Below are positions 9,136 to 18,349 of a stretch of DNA of 64,000 nt, one piece after another (the stretch's first letter is position 1; each line of letters starts with the position of its first letter). Made by a program: the position numbers and the translations under genes. The notes beneath the pieces are model-generated. The model was not told the DNA's origin and made no database searches. It saw only the letters and a list, made by a program, of their open reading frames with translations. This DNA is from Marinobacter sp. AC-23 (lineage in GTDB: Bacteria; Pseudomonadota; Gammaproteobacteria; Pseudomonadales; Oleiphilaceae). The stretch is from NCBI RefSeq assembly GCF_001858325.1, contig NZ_MBPP01000001.1, positions 288,610-352,609 on the forward strand, in the 5' to 3' direction.

Positions 9136-9151
9136 CTGAAACGAAACTGAA
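9136..9151 (+). promoter_or_regulatory. Putative copper operator, reversed orientation, before the 71-aa protein gene
   Basis: CTGAAACGAAACTGAA, 42 bp before ATG 9193. The half-sites and 11-bp spacing are exact, but the repeat is inverted relative to the gene, unlike the other sites. A TATTTT possible -10 follows. Confidence 0.55.
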
Positions 9152-9192
9152 TTACAGTCGTATTTTCCGTAATTCGGCGCAAGGAGCTCACC

Positions 9193-9408
9193 ATGAAAAA
9201 ATTTATTATCGCTGCAGCAGTAACAACGTTGTTCTCTACTATGGCATATGCCAATTCTGGTTTGGCAGATAGAATAAATGAAGCTCGAAGCTATCCGAAC
9301 AAAACAGTCGAACATTTAGATTCGAAGACTTTGAGCGATCATCATAAACAGATGCACATGAAAATGAGCAAATCTGAATTAAAGAATCATCAAAAATCCG
9401 CAAACTGA
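9193..9408 (+). CDS. Small His/Met-containing periplasmic protein (71 aa), probable copper role
   Basis: AAGGAGCTCACC precedes ATG 9193. Residues 1-20 are a Sec signal ending AYA. The mature 51-residue protein has an N-terminal amphipathic stretch (NSGLADRINEARSYPNK) and a metal-ligand-rich C-terminal half containing DHHKQMHMKMSK and NHQK. I do not recognise the family. Its place after the Met-rich protein and its copper operator suggest it is a second small copper-binding protein. Codon use is A/T-rich compared with the cus genes, suggesting separate acquisition. Confidence 0.7.
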   Translation: MKKFIIAAAVTTLFSTMAYANSGLADRINEARSYPNKTVEHLDSKTLSDHHKQMHMKMSKSELKNHQKSAN

Positions 9409-9469
9409 AACCATCAGAGCGGCGATGCTCTCGAACACAATGAACGTTGATATTGTAGGGAAATTTATA

Positions 9470-9501
9470 GCCACGCTTGCAAAAGCGTGGCTTATCATTT
9501 T
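9470..9501 (+). terminator. Terminator after the small periplasmic protein gene
   Basis: A perfect 9-bp stem GCCACGCTT (9470-9478) / AAGCGTGGC (9483-9491) with a GCAA tetraloop is followed by TTATCATTTT. The rest of 9409-9748 holds nothing I can support: a 104-codon frame across it runs through this terminator and resembles no family I know. Confidence 0.75.
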
Positions 9502-9748
9502 ATCCCGTACACACTCCGAACCAGCTCTCTCTTTGGCAATCTTTGAAGCGGCCCAGGCTTCTGGTTTACGCGAGATACTAAAAAACCATTGCATCTCCAG
9601 TAAATTCCTGGTCACGTCAGCGAACTCCCCTGCCGTCACGCTGGCAAGGGTTCTGATCGTGCGTGGTCAATACCTGGCAGTCCAACACATGAAGCTGAAA
9701 CAAGCCCGAAAACAGTTGCTAAACACCTGCCTTAACTAAGAGCTCCAA

Positions 9749-11040
9749 GTGCAAGACGTAACCCAGGAATGCCAACGAACAAGCAATACCTACGCAGACC
9801 AGCTTAACCAGCAGTGCTACTGCGTCACCCTTGACCACAAAGCTCTCACCGAGAGCCTCCGGAATCAATTTGTAGGTGCTGAAAACGATCTCTCCGCGGT
9901 TCCTGAACTTCATCACCTTTTTTCAAACACACCGGTTTTCGTCCCCCGAGCTGATATTGAGTCGATGGAACGCATCGTTCAGGCGATCGAATCAACCGCC
10001 GAGCTTTCACTCTATCAGGAACACGCTCTGTCTTGGGCGCCGGAGATTGCACATTTCAATCCAGGCCCCATAGGGGCGTTCATGGGCTATGATTTTCACT
10101 TGGGTCCCGATGGCCCTCGGTTGATCGAGATCAATACCAATGCCGGCGGCGCGTTTTTGAACACGGTGCTGGCTCGGGCTCAACATTCATGCTGTGGCCC
10201 ATCTCAACAGACCGTAGAAACCAAACAGGCGCTGGATGGATTTGAGGATGCGGTGTTCGCCATGTTCATACAGGAATGGCAGAGGCAACGTACTGGCTCG
10301 ATGCCCGGCCACCTGGCCATCGTGGACGATGCCCCGGGAAGCCAGTTTATGTTCCCCGAATTCCAACTGGCCCAACAGCTACTCCAGGCCAGAGGTATTG
10401 ATACCTTGATACTCGACCCGTCTGAGCTTGAATATGTCGACGGCGCATTGACAGCACAGGGTAAGCCCATAGACATGGTGTACAATCGGCTGGTGGATTT
10501 TGCCCTGGAGGCCCCGGCGCATGAAGCGTTAAGACACGCCTATCTCAACGGCGCGGTGGTAGTAACACCTAATCCCCGGGTACACGCGCTCATGGCCGAC
10601 AAACGAAACTTGATCCTGCTATCCGACCCCCCGTCCCTGCGCGCCTGGGGACTCAGTGAAGCTGAGGCCGGGTATCTGAAGAAGGCCGTGCCCAAGACCC
10701 GGCTGGTTTCAGCAAACGATGCGGCGGAGCTATGGAGTGCCCGGCGTCAACTGTTCTTCAAACCGGTTGCCGGCCATGGCAGTAAGGGCGTCTACCGTGG
10801 CAACAAGTTAACCCGGCGCGTTTTCGAAACATTCTGCAGGGTGACTATATCGCGCAGAACTTCGTTCCTGCAGGAGAACGAACCATGAGAATTGACGGCA
10901 CCGTAACCACGAGAAAGGTCGACATTCGCCTTTACACCTACGCGGGAAAACGTTTGCTTGCCGCTGCACGTGTATACCAAGGTCAGACCACCAACTTTCG
11001 CACGCCTGGCGGTGGTTTCGCGCCGGTGTTTCAGGTGTAA
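9749..11040 (+). CDS. Circularly permuted ATP-grasp protein, frameshifted
   Basis: The frame starts at GTG 9749, breaks near 10833 and resumes in the next frame at LQGDYIAQNFVPAGERT, continuing to a stop at 11040. With one missing base restored it is about 430 residues. ATP-grasp ligases join an acid to an amine using ATP. The metal-binding motif (RLIEINTNAGGAFLNT) comes early, around residue 130, while the ATP-binding lysine loop (FFKPVAGHGSKGVYRG) and the active-site end (QTTNFRTPGGGFAPV) come late. That is the order of circularly permuted ATP-grasps rather than of glutathione synthetase. The substrate is unknown. It sits between small copper proteins and copB, so a copper-ligand peptide or modification is possible but unproven. 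Confidence 0.65.
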
Positions 11041-11098
11041 ATGTTTGCCTCCCAGTTGGTGCGCATCAGGCCGAGTTCTCGACGGGTTTGAAAACGTT

Positions 11099-11865
11099 CT
11101 AAAACCACCACCGAACACCCGCCACGAAACTCGAGGCGTCGACGCCCTCGCCTCCGCGTTCACGAAGATCCTTGGTATTACCCAAGTAGCGCGTATAGGA
11201 AACACCGATATAAGGAGCGAACTCCCGCGAAAACTGGTATCTCAGCCGAAGTCCGAGGCCAATATTGTTGATGCCGGTGCCCACTCCCCACTCCTCTACG
11301 TCACTGAATGCGACCAGGGTTTCCCCGCGGCCCTGAAGAATAAGCCTTTGCGTCAGCAACCAGTCATATTCAGCCTCAAGGTCGTACGATACATCACCGT
11401 CGTCGGTAACCCTGAGGTTTGTATCCACCTCAAACCAGTAGGGCGCCAACCCCTGTAAGCCAATGATAGCCGAGTAACGCTCCCTGTTAGGGTCTGCACC
11501 GAAGGTCGACTGCGCGCCCAGACCAGTCTGGATGTCCCAAAAAGCATCCAAACGATAACTGTACTGAACATCGAAGTTTTCGATTTCGCCGCTCTCGGTG
11601 GACAGATCTGTTTTGCCTCTGTTTCTATCCAGAGCCGTTTGCGATCCTTGCCAAGCCAGGCCTGGGCATCCCACAGGGCGATCTCGTCATTACCGTCTCG
11701 CTGATATTCCAGCCGATCAACCAGTATCTGACCAAAGACCTTGTCGTCGTGAACAGGTAACGCCCAGTCCGGTTCGGCTTGCACACCGGTACCAGCGGCG
11801 GCTGAGGTCCCGGCTGCTAACATGAAAAGAGAAATGCCCGTAACCTGTTTTATTCGAATCATCAT
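11099..11865 (-). CDS. copB: Outer-membrane copper resistance protein CopB (copy 1), frameshifted
   Basis: CopB is an outer-membrane beta-barrel that acts with CopA in periplasmic copper sequestration. This copy has a signal peptide (VTGISLFMLAAGTSAAA), then VFGQILVDRLEYQRDGNDEIALWDAQAWLGKDRKRLWIETE, the usual start of the mature domain. The frame breaks at about 11612: adding one G to GAGGCAAAACAG restores EGKTDLSTESGEIENFDVQYSYR, which continues through GLQGLAPYWFEVDTNL to a barrel end VAGVRWWF. The whole is about 255 residues. It has no long Met-rich N-terminal repeat. Start taken at an ATG about eight bases after AGGG; the upstream GTG (11874) is also possible. It follows copA by about 20 bp, as one transcript. 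Confidence 0.85.
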
Positions 11866-11886
11866 AATAATCACACCCTGAACTCG

Positions 11887-13704
11887 TTAGACAACCGACA
11901 CGACACGAAACATCCCTGCCTCCATGTGATAGAGCAGATGGCAATGGAATGCCCAATCTCCAGGCGCATCTACCGTTATCAAGGCAGACACTCGCTCGCC
12001 GGGTTTAAGAGAAATCGTGTGCTTACGTGGGCGGTACTCACCCGCACCAGTCTCCAGCTCCATCCACATACCATGCAAGTGGATCGGATGATCCATCATC
12101 GAATCGTTGACCAGTATCAACCGTAAGCGCTCACCATTATAAAACTTGACCGGGCCATCCACTTCAGAGAATTTCTTGCCATCGAAGGACCACATATAGC
12201 GCTCCATGTTGCCGGTAAGGTGGAGCTCCACTTCCCTTTCCGCAGGACGTTTGTCAGGCCAGCCATCAATACCCTGTAATTGCGAGTAGGTCAGTATGCG
12301 ATGATTCACGGTTTCAAAACCAATGCCTGGATCATCCAGACGCGATTGCGGTTTAGAAGCCACCATTGCCGCTCCGGGGCCGTGATTGTCCGGACCATGG
12401 GATATTGGGCGCCCGGCGGTCGGGACAGCGCTCAGGCTCACTGTGTCGGACGGCGCATCCATTTTGGTCATTTTTTCGCCATTGCCATTCATCTTCATTG
12501 GGCCGTGGGCTGTGTCCATGTCGCTGCCCATTTTCATGCTGCCCTTCATGTCCATCGCGCCCATTCCCATGGCCGCCATACCGCGTTCAGTTCTCGGGTA
12601 CATGGGGGGCACCGGTGCCTCCAGGCCCTGGCGGCTGGCCAGTGTGCCACGCACAAACCCGGATCGGTCCTGTGACTGCGCAAACACGGTATGAGCAATG
12701 TCCGTTGGCTCAACAATAACGTCGTAGGTTTCAGCCACACCGATGCGAAACTCATCGGTCTCAACCGGGCGTACGGGCTGGCCGTCAGCGGAAATTACCG
12801 TCATTGGGAGCCCGGGAATACGCACATCAAAGAAAGTCATGGCTGATGCGTTGATGAATCTGAGGCGAATTTTTTCGCCTGGCCGGAACAGTCCCGTCCA
12901 GTTGGTTGCCGAGGGCGAACCATTCATCAAGTAGGTATATTCGGAACCCGTGACATCGAGAATGTCCCGGGGACTCATGCGCATCTTGCCCCACATGTCG
13001 GCTTTGCTCCACGCGGCACCCCAGCCCATGTTTTCTACGTCTTTGAAGAAATCACCAACGGTGCGTTGGTTGTAGTTGTAGTAGCCTTCAGCCACCTTGA
13101 GGTTACGAAATACATCGCCGGGAGCATCGAAGGTCCAGTCAGACAGCACCACCACGTATTCACGCTCATAGGCGACCGGTTCGGGTTCGGCAGGGTCAAT
13201 GATTATCGGCCCATAATGGCCAAGCTGCTCCTGAAAGCCGGAATGGCTGTGGTACCAGTAGGTACCGTGCTGCTTGACCGGAAAACGGTACTCGAAGGTT
13301 TCGCCCGGCTTGATGCCGGGAAAACTGACCCCTGGAACACCGTCCATCTGAAATGGCAGTAGCACACCGTGCCAGTGAATCGACGTTGGCTCATCCATCC
13401 TGTTGGTAACCCGCATGATCGCATCGCGGCCTTGCTTGAGCCTGACTAGCGGTGCTGGCAAGGTACCGTTGATGGTGATGGGCTGCGAGGAGACTCTCGA
13501 ACCAATAGTGAGTGGCGTTCGTGCAATCGTCATATCGTAGATATCAGCACCGTCTCGCACGGTATGATAAACATTGGAATTATCCAGCCTCCCCCTGGCA
13601 AAAGCCGGCATCATGCTGTCAAAACCGGCGAGAAGCCCCATCGCGGCAGAACCCTGGATTAGCCGCCGCCGGGACAACCTTCTACCAACATCTTTCTGAC
13701 TCAT
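11887..13704 (-). CDS. copA: Multicopper oxidase CopA (copy 1), Tat-exported
   Basis: Periplasmic copper-resistance multicopper oxidase (605 aa; PcoA/CopA family) that oxidises Cu(I) and binds excess copper. A twin-arginine signal (SRRRLIQG, residues 11-18) means it is exported folded, probably with copper loaded in the cytoplasm. All four copper-ligand motifs are present: SIHWHG, GTYWYHSHSG, HPIHLHGMW and WAFHCHLLYHMEAGMF. A Met-rich insert near residues 370-410 (MGMGAMDMKGSMKMGSDMD) is the usual extra copper-binding region. It precedes copB. A degenerate copper operator lies about 130 bp upstream (13834-13849). Confidence 0.93.
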   Translation of the reverse strand: MSQKDVGRRLSRRRLIQGSAAMGLLAGFDSMMPAFARGRLDNSNVYHTVRDGADIYDMTIARTPLTIGSRVSSQPITINGTLPAPLVRLKQGRDAIMRVTNRMDEPTSIHWHGVLLPFQMDGVPGVSFPGIKPGETFEYRFPVKQHGTYWYHSHSGFQEQLGHYGPIIIDPAEPEPVAYEREYVVVLSDWTFDAPGDVFRNLKVAEGYYNYNQRTVGDFFKDVENMGWGAAWSKADMWGKMRMSPRDILDVTGSEYTYLMNGSPSATNWTGLFRPGEKIRLRFINASAMTFFDVRIPGLPMTVISADGQPVRPVETDEFRIGVAETYDVIVEPTDIAHTVFAQSQDRSGFVRGTLASRQGLEAPVPPMYPRTERGMAAMGMGAMDMKGSMKMGSDMDTAHGPMKMNGNGEKMTKMDAPSDTVSLSAVPTAGRPISHGPDNHGPGAAMVASKPQSRLDDPGIGFETVNHRILTYSQLQGIDGWPDKRPAEREVELHLTGNMERYMWSFDGKKFSEVDGPVKFYNGERLRLILVNDSMMDHPIHLHGMWMELETGAGEYRPRKHTISLKPGERVSALITVDAPGDWAFHCHLLYHMEAGMFRVVSVV

Positions 13705-13833
13705 ACATAGCCCCTGTTTTTCGCCTTATCGAAACACCTATGGTGGGTTGCTGCAACCTGACAGGCCACATTAAGGTCCATTTGCTCTCTGGCACTTAAC
13801 GTCGGCCAGTAACGCCCACTCTACGCTTTGAAC

Positions 13834-13849
13834 CTAAAATGAAACTGAA
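13834..13849 (-). promoter_or_regulatory. Putative copper operator of copA-copB copy 1 (one mismatch)
   Basis: On the copA coding strand it reads TTCAGTTTCATTTTAG: one exact half-site and one with a single mismatch (TTTAG), 11 bp apart, same orientation as at cusC. A TAGAGT -10-like element follows ten bases later. It lies further from the start codon (130 bp) than most others. Confidence 0.5.
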
Positions 13850-13990
13850 CCGACGTGCATCTAAAAAATTAAACGAGTTTATCGCTTTATGCAAGACAGG
13901 GAATAGGCACTCATTACTGAGAACGCAGCCGGAGCCTGTAACTTAGTCAGCGGCCTCACACGCGACGCCATTCGATAATAAAATACGCTT

Positions 13991-14009
13991 GGTAATCGTT
14001 ATCATTATC
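13991..14009 (+). promoter_or_regulatory. Fur box before the FecA-like receptor
   Basis: The reverse strand reads GATAATGATAACGATTACC, 16 of 19 matches to the Fur consensus. It is 42 bp upstream of ATG 14051, where bound Fur-Fe would block transcription. The interval 13705-14050 otherwise holds only this and the copper operator at 13834. Confidence 0.8.
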
Positions 14010-14050
14010 GTTAATAATGCGTACCTATCCACATTCATTAAGGGCGCAAT

Positions 14051-16234
14051 ATGGACCGTTTATCTTCAAGACATTTGCTCGCGCTAGCCATCGCAGCAAC
14101 CGCGATACCAGTTCACGCACAAGAGCGGACACTGGATGAGCTTGTCATCATTGGCGACGAAGTTTCCGCCTCTGCACTACCGGGCTCTGCCCACGTGGTA
14201 ACCAGTGACGATCTTGAAAACATGAAGTACACCGATATCCAGCGGGCCGCTCGGGAAGTTCCCGGGGTCTATATTCGGGAAGAGGACGGATATGGACTGA
14301 GACCAAACATCGGCATCCGTGGCTCAGGCTCCGGCCGCAGTTCCAAGGTTACGTTAATGGAAGACGGCGTGCTTCTCGCCCCGGCTCCCTACTCCGGCCC
14401 CTCAGCGTACTATTTTCCTTCCTTCGGCCGCATGAGCGGTATTGAAGTCCTCAAGGGGCCTGATCTATTGCGCTACGGACCTGCTACGGTCGGCGGCACA
14501 ATTAATCTACGCTCAACCCCCATTCCCAGCAAAGCTCAAGGACATGTAACGGCCGAAATTGCCGAAGATAACGGTAAGCGTATCCATGCTTGGTACGGCG
14601 CCAGTAGCGAACAGGTCGGATGGCTGATCGAAACCCACCAGCAGGAAACCGACGGCTATAAAGACATTCGCCAGTCAGACCGTGAAACCGGTTTTGACAA
14701 ACAGGATTTTGTCGCCAAGTTAAGACTGAACTCATCGTCCAACGCCGACATCTATCAACAGCTTGATCTGAAAGTAGATTACAGTGAAGAGCTCAGCCTG
14801 GAGACATATCTGGGGCTAACAGACGCCGATTTCCAATCCGATCCGGACCAACGTTACTTTGCGTCTGAGCGCGACAACATGGACAACCAGCGCGTCGGTT
14901 ATATGGCACGACACCTGGCTGAGCTCACCAGCGACCTTACATTGACGACAACCGTCTATCGTAATGAGTTTCAACGCAACTGGTACAAGACCGACGGCCT
15001 CGGTGCACTGGTTGATGACGCAAACAATGGTGATACAGCGGCCCAGCAGCAGCTACGGGGTGAAGCTGACATTAACGGTTTAAGAATCAAGAACAACAAC
15101 CGCGAGTACGTGTCTCAAGGCCTGGATTTCAAGGTTGGCTGGAACACATCGCTGGCGGATATGGATCATAATGTCGAGATTGGAACCCGATATCACGAAG
15201 ACGAAGTCGATCGCTTCCAACCAATCGATACCTTTGATCAGATCATCAACAATGGTCGGCCAACCTTGGAATACGTATCCACGACCTCAGGCACTGGTAT
15301 CAATGGAAGCAACAATGCGCTTGAACAGGCCGACGCATGGAGCAGTTTCATAGCAGACAGAGTATCCGTCACCGAGCGACTGGCAGTGACCGGCCTGCTG
15401 AGATACGAAGACATCACAACCAAGCGCACACGATATAATGAAGAAGCTCGCCTAACAGTCAAGGACAGAGACAGTAACGATACCCGCGAGTTACTGCCAG
15501 GCATTGGTGTTACCTACGAGCTGACCCCAGGGTTAACGCTGCTTAGTGGTGTGCATCGCGGCATGGTTCCCGCCGGTGCTGGCGGCACGGATGTCGATCC
15601 AGAGATCAGTATCAACTATGAAGCGGGTGCTCGCCTGAACCGCGGTGCCGGGCGCTACGAGTTAATCGGGTTTTACAGCGACTATCAGAATACGGTTCAG
15701 AACTGCACGATCGCCACGCCTTGTGCCGGTGGCCAAGATACCGGCAGTGTGAGCCAGGGCGAATCACGCATCCAGGGCATTGAGGCACTGGCTGGCCATG
15801 TCTTCACACTACCCAACGGCTTGAGCGTTCCACTCGAAGCAACCTGGACGTATACCGATGCTGAAGTGACCAAGGACAGTGACAGCGGAAACGTACGTAA
15901 AGGCGATAACCTTGTCTATCTGCCAGAGAACACAGTTAACCTTCGCGCTGGATTGAAGCGGGGCAATCAATGGGATGTGTATGTCAACGTCACCTACGTC
16001 GACAGCATGTGCATCGACAATACCTGCAAGCGCGGTGGTGATAATACCTTCAGTGAGACCGAAGCTCTCACAGTAGTGGATCTGTCGGGAAGCTACGCGG
16101 TTGCCGACGGCGCGCGAGTTTTCGCCAAGCTGGACAATGTATTCGACAATCAAAACATTGTCTCCCGGTCACCGGATGGCGCAAGGCCCAACTTGCCTCG
16201 TTTGGCGTCAGTTGGCTTCAGTGTTGACTTCTGA
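14051..16234 (+). CDS. TonB-dependent outer-membrane receptor, FecA-like (iron chelate uptake)
   Basis: A 727-residue receptor that imports a ferric chelate using TonB energy. A signal peptide ends VHA. A TonB-box-like stretch (LDELVIIGD) follows, then the plug (GSAHVVTSDDLENMKYTDIQRAAREVPGVYI, LRPNIGIRGSGSGRSSKVTLMEDGVLLAPAPY) and a 22-strand-type barrel ending in Phe (ASVGFSVDF). The plug resembles FecA/ferric-citrate-type receptors, but there is no N-terminal STN signalling domain and no FecIR nearby, so it is a plain transporter. The Fur box 42 bp upstream supports iron repression. The ligand is inferred only. It stands alone between copper genes and porins. Confidence 0.85.
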   Translation: MDRLSSRHLLALAIAATAIPVHAQERTLDELVIIGDEVSASALPGSAHVVTSDDLENMKYTDIQRAAREVPGVYIREEDGYGLRPNIGIRGSGSGRSSKVTLMEDGVLLAPAPYSGPSAYYFPSFGRMSGIEVLKGPDLLRYGPATVGGTINLRSTPIPSKAQGHVTAEIAEDNGKRIHAWYGASSEQVGWLIETHQQETDGYKDIRQSDRETGFDKQDFVAKLRLNSSSNADIYQQLDLKVDYSEELSLETYLGLTDADFQSDPDQRYFASERDNMDNQRVGYMARHLAELTSDLTLTTTVYRNEFQRNWYKTDGLGALVDDANNGDTAAQQQLRGEADINGLRIKNNNREYVSQGLDFKVGWNTSLADMDHNVEIGTRYHEDEVDRFQPIDTFDQIINNGRPTLEYVSTTSGTGINGSNNALEQADAWSSFIADRVSVTERLAVTGLLRYEDITTKRTRYNEEARLTVKDRDSNDTRELLPGIGVTYELTPGLTLLSGVHRGMVPAGAGGTDVDPEISINYEAGARLNRGAGRYELIGFYSDYQNTVQNCTIATPCAGGQDTGSVSQGESRIQGIEALAGHVFTLPNGLSVPLEATWTYTDAEVTKDSDSGNVRKGDNLVYLPENTVNLRAGLKRGNQWDVYVNVTYVDSMCIDNTCKRGGDNTFSETEALTVVDLSGSYAVADGARVFAKLDNVFDNQNIVSRSPDGARPNLPRLASVGFSVDF

Positions 16235-16363
16235 GTCCAACAAAAAGAACCAGTCAGCAGAGATGGACGCCTGAGGAGATCTTGCTCGCACGGGCAAAGT
16301 CTCCGGTTGAGGTGTCGCCACTATTTCTCAGGTAGTCGGGTTTGTCGGCTTAACAACGCAAAC

Positions 16364-16388
16364 AAAAAAAGGGCAGAAATATCTGCCC
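16364..16388 (-). terminator. Terminator serving the minus strand after the OprO/P-type porin
   Basis: GGGCAG / CTGCCC (16371-16376 and 16383-16388) with a six-base loop is preceded on the plus strand by seven A residues, which read as a T-run on the minus strand. It is therefore a terminator for leftward transcription from the porin gene, 150 bp past its stop. Confidence 0.7.
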
Positions 16389-16437
16389 TAAACACCTAAC
16401 TAACTCTCTAACTCGTCACAAAGATTAGCAGGCCAGA

Positions 16438-16453
16438 CTGAATCCAGACTGAA
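16438..16453 (-). promoter_or_regulatory. Orphan copy of the copper-operator repeat
   Basis: CTGAATCCAGACTGAA has two exact half-sites 11 bp apart. It lies between convergent genes (FecA-like receptor and porin), with no gene positioned to be controlled. It may be a relic of a lost gene, drive an unannotated RNA, or be chance. Confidence 0.35.
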
Positions 16454-16535
16454 TTATCAGATTAACATTCATACAACAACGCTGTTTGTCATTGAGCTCA
16501 AGCTAATTACGGGCAAAATCAAGAACCATGCATTG

Positions 16536-17621
16536 TTAAAACGCATACTGGAACCGCGCACGAACCTCATCGCCACTTGCGCCATTGGCTTCTTCGCCAT
16601 CCATATAGCTCAAACCGAGTCGAACATTCTTATTGGCGTAGTAGTTGACACCCAGCGTCGTCTGCTCGCCGTCGGTTGTGGCCAGCCCCACGTCACTGTA
16701 CTTTCCATCACCATCCTCAAAGCGGGCGATCACCTCCCAGGCACCTTTGGGCGACGACGGCTTCACGCGCTTAAACACGCCCGCTTTGTATGGGCGACTT
16801 TCCCCGGTAATGACCCAGCCGAGCTGCACGTAGTAGCCATCGACATCAAGCTGGCCTTCCTCGGAATCGAAGTATTCGGCCTGAGCATGGAAGGGCCCCA
16901 TACGACCCGCCAATTCCAGATTATAGGTATCGACCTCATCAACCTGAACATCTGCATCCCGCGTGGTATAACCTACACCAAGATGAACAACGGCATCCTT
17001 CGTCAGAATAGGCGCAAAAGTACCCCGAGCCGTTATCGCCGTATTGTTGAAGTCATTGCTGCCGTCACCATCCGCTTCAAAATAACCGACACCGTAGGTC
17101 CAGTTACGCCCTTTCCCACTTAACTGAATACCGCCACTGCGCCCGGGAGCATAGCGCTCAGTCATGGCAGAACGCTCAAGCGCAGAAATGTCTTTCGAAC
17201 TCGTTAACGCTTCCAAGCCAAAAGGCTCTTTTTGCTTACCAATGGTGACGCTTGCTGCTGAGCCAAATCCGAGATACCGAATGTAAAGGTCTTCGACGTC
17301 ACCGCCGTCGGCACCCTCACTCTCCGCTACGTTAAACTGAGTCTTGTAGGCCCAGTCGCCATAATGGCCTTTGACGTATAAGCGCGCCCGCCGTACATCA
17401 AAATCCTTCGTATCAACGCCGTTGTCATCTGATTGCGTGGCGTCGTAATCCCATTGAATACGGCCACCAAGTTGAAAGGACGCCGAACCATCAGACCTTT
17501 TGACCTCAATACCACTGTCGGTATTGATCACCAAATCCTCCCCGTCAGTCGTAACGGTACCTGCGTGTGCAACAGAAACAGTAGAAATCGCCAACGCCAA
17601 GCTCAAATATTTCTTACTCAT
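16536..17621 (-). CDS. OprO/OprP-family phosphate/anion-type porin
   Basis: A 361-residue trimeric-type outer-membrane porin. It has a signal peptide (LSLALAISTVSVAHA), then the family start IEVKRSDGSASFQLGGRIQWDYDA and DFDVRRARLYVKGHYGDWAYKTQFNVAE, and the IGKQKEPFGLEALTSSKDISALERS loop typical of OprO/OprP. It ends with a beta-strand closing in Phe (VRARFQYAF). OprP/OprO take up phosphate or polyphosphate, but many family members in marine bacteria have other anion substrates. No Pho genes are nearby, so the substrate is open. Monocistronic, convergent to the FecA-like receptor. Confidence 0.88.
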   Translation of the reverse strand: MSKKYLSLALAISTVSVAHAGTVTTDGEDLVINTDSGIEVKRSDGSASFQLGGRIQWDYDATQSDDNGVDTKDFDVRRARLYVKGHYGDWAYKTQFNVAESEGADGGDVEDLYIRYLGFGSAASVTIGKQKEPFGLEALTSSKDISALERSAMTERYAPGRSGGIQLSGKGRNWTYGVGYFEADGDGSNDFNNTAITARGTFAPILTKDAVVHLGVGYTTRDADVQVDEVDTYNLELAGRMGPFHAQAEYFDSEEGQLDVDGYYVQLGWVITGESRPYKAGVFKRVKPSSPKGAWEVIARFEDGDGKYSDVGLATTDGEQTTLGVNYYANKNVRLGLSYMDGEEANGASGDEVRARFQYAF

Positions 17622-17739
17622 AGTTTTCTCTTACCTTGTCAGTTCGGTTGTGTTCTTTGAAGAACCGAGGTAAGCCTACCCAGATAACATTACAACAAAA
17701 TTACAAGAAATCAATGTCGTTACGTGAGGTGGACCCACT

Positions 17740-18233
17740 CAGTAGAACAGCCCGTGTTTGATCAAACAGTAGAAAATATAGCCGAAGGTATCTGGATGGG
17801 CATCAAGCACAAGGAGCCCCGCCTGATCGGCTGGTTGAGTGCGGTGTATCGGCCGGTCCTGCGAACTGCTGTCAAAACACCCAAACTGATGATGGGGATA
17901 GCCCATATGGTGTTTTTGGGGAGCCTGACGCTGTTTCCCTTTTTGGGCAGTGAGTTCGTACCCACTCGGCGGGAAGGCACCTTCCAGATTCGTTCAACAT
18001 TACCGCCTGGCGCAGGCCTGGACTCCGCGATCAGCTATAGCAAACGAATTCAGGAGGTGCTCGGTGATTTTCCGGAAATTACCGGCAGCTATGCCCGTGT
18101 TGGGCGCGCCGAAATCGGTGGTGATCCGGAGCCAGTTAATGTGGTGGCGACTATGGTGATACAGAAACCGCTGGGTGAATCAACGGATACCCGGTTTGAC
18201 CTGGTGCGGAAAGTTATCCAGCCTCTCTTTTGA
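17740..18233 (+). pseudogene. Heavy-metal RND pump (CzcA/CusA type) internal fragment
   Basis: The translation corresponds to a mid-protein piece of a CzcA-type permease: a long amphipathic segment (FDQTVENIAEGIWMGIKHKEPRLIGW), one transmembrane helix (MMGIAHMVFLGSLTLFPFLGSEFVP) and the start of the second periplasmic porter domain (GTFQIRSTLPPGAGLDSAISYSKRIQEVL, YARVGRAEIGGDPEPVNVV). Both ends are missing and there is no start with a ribosome site, so this is a deletion remnant of a second metal-efflux system. It differs clearly from the intact cusA at 2755. Confidence 0.75.
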
Positions 18234-18349
18234 AGTGCTCGTGGATTGTATAGCCAAGTCACAGGCACCCTCGCCGGAACAGGCCGCCCCTTTGAACAGG
18301 GCCGGCCTGCTTTACATTTGATGCAGGTTAGCAGTAGATGCTTCGTTGA

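Noticed and set aside
9695..9710. CTGAA-N6-CCGAA before the ATP-grasp gene as another copper operator
   Set aside because: One half-site is mismatched, the orientation is inverted, and it lies inside a possible frame with no -10-like element, so it is too weak to count.
9425..9739. 104-codon open frame after the 71-aa protein
   Set aside because: It runs straight through a strong terminator hairpin (9470-9491), has no ribosome site and matches nothing I know.
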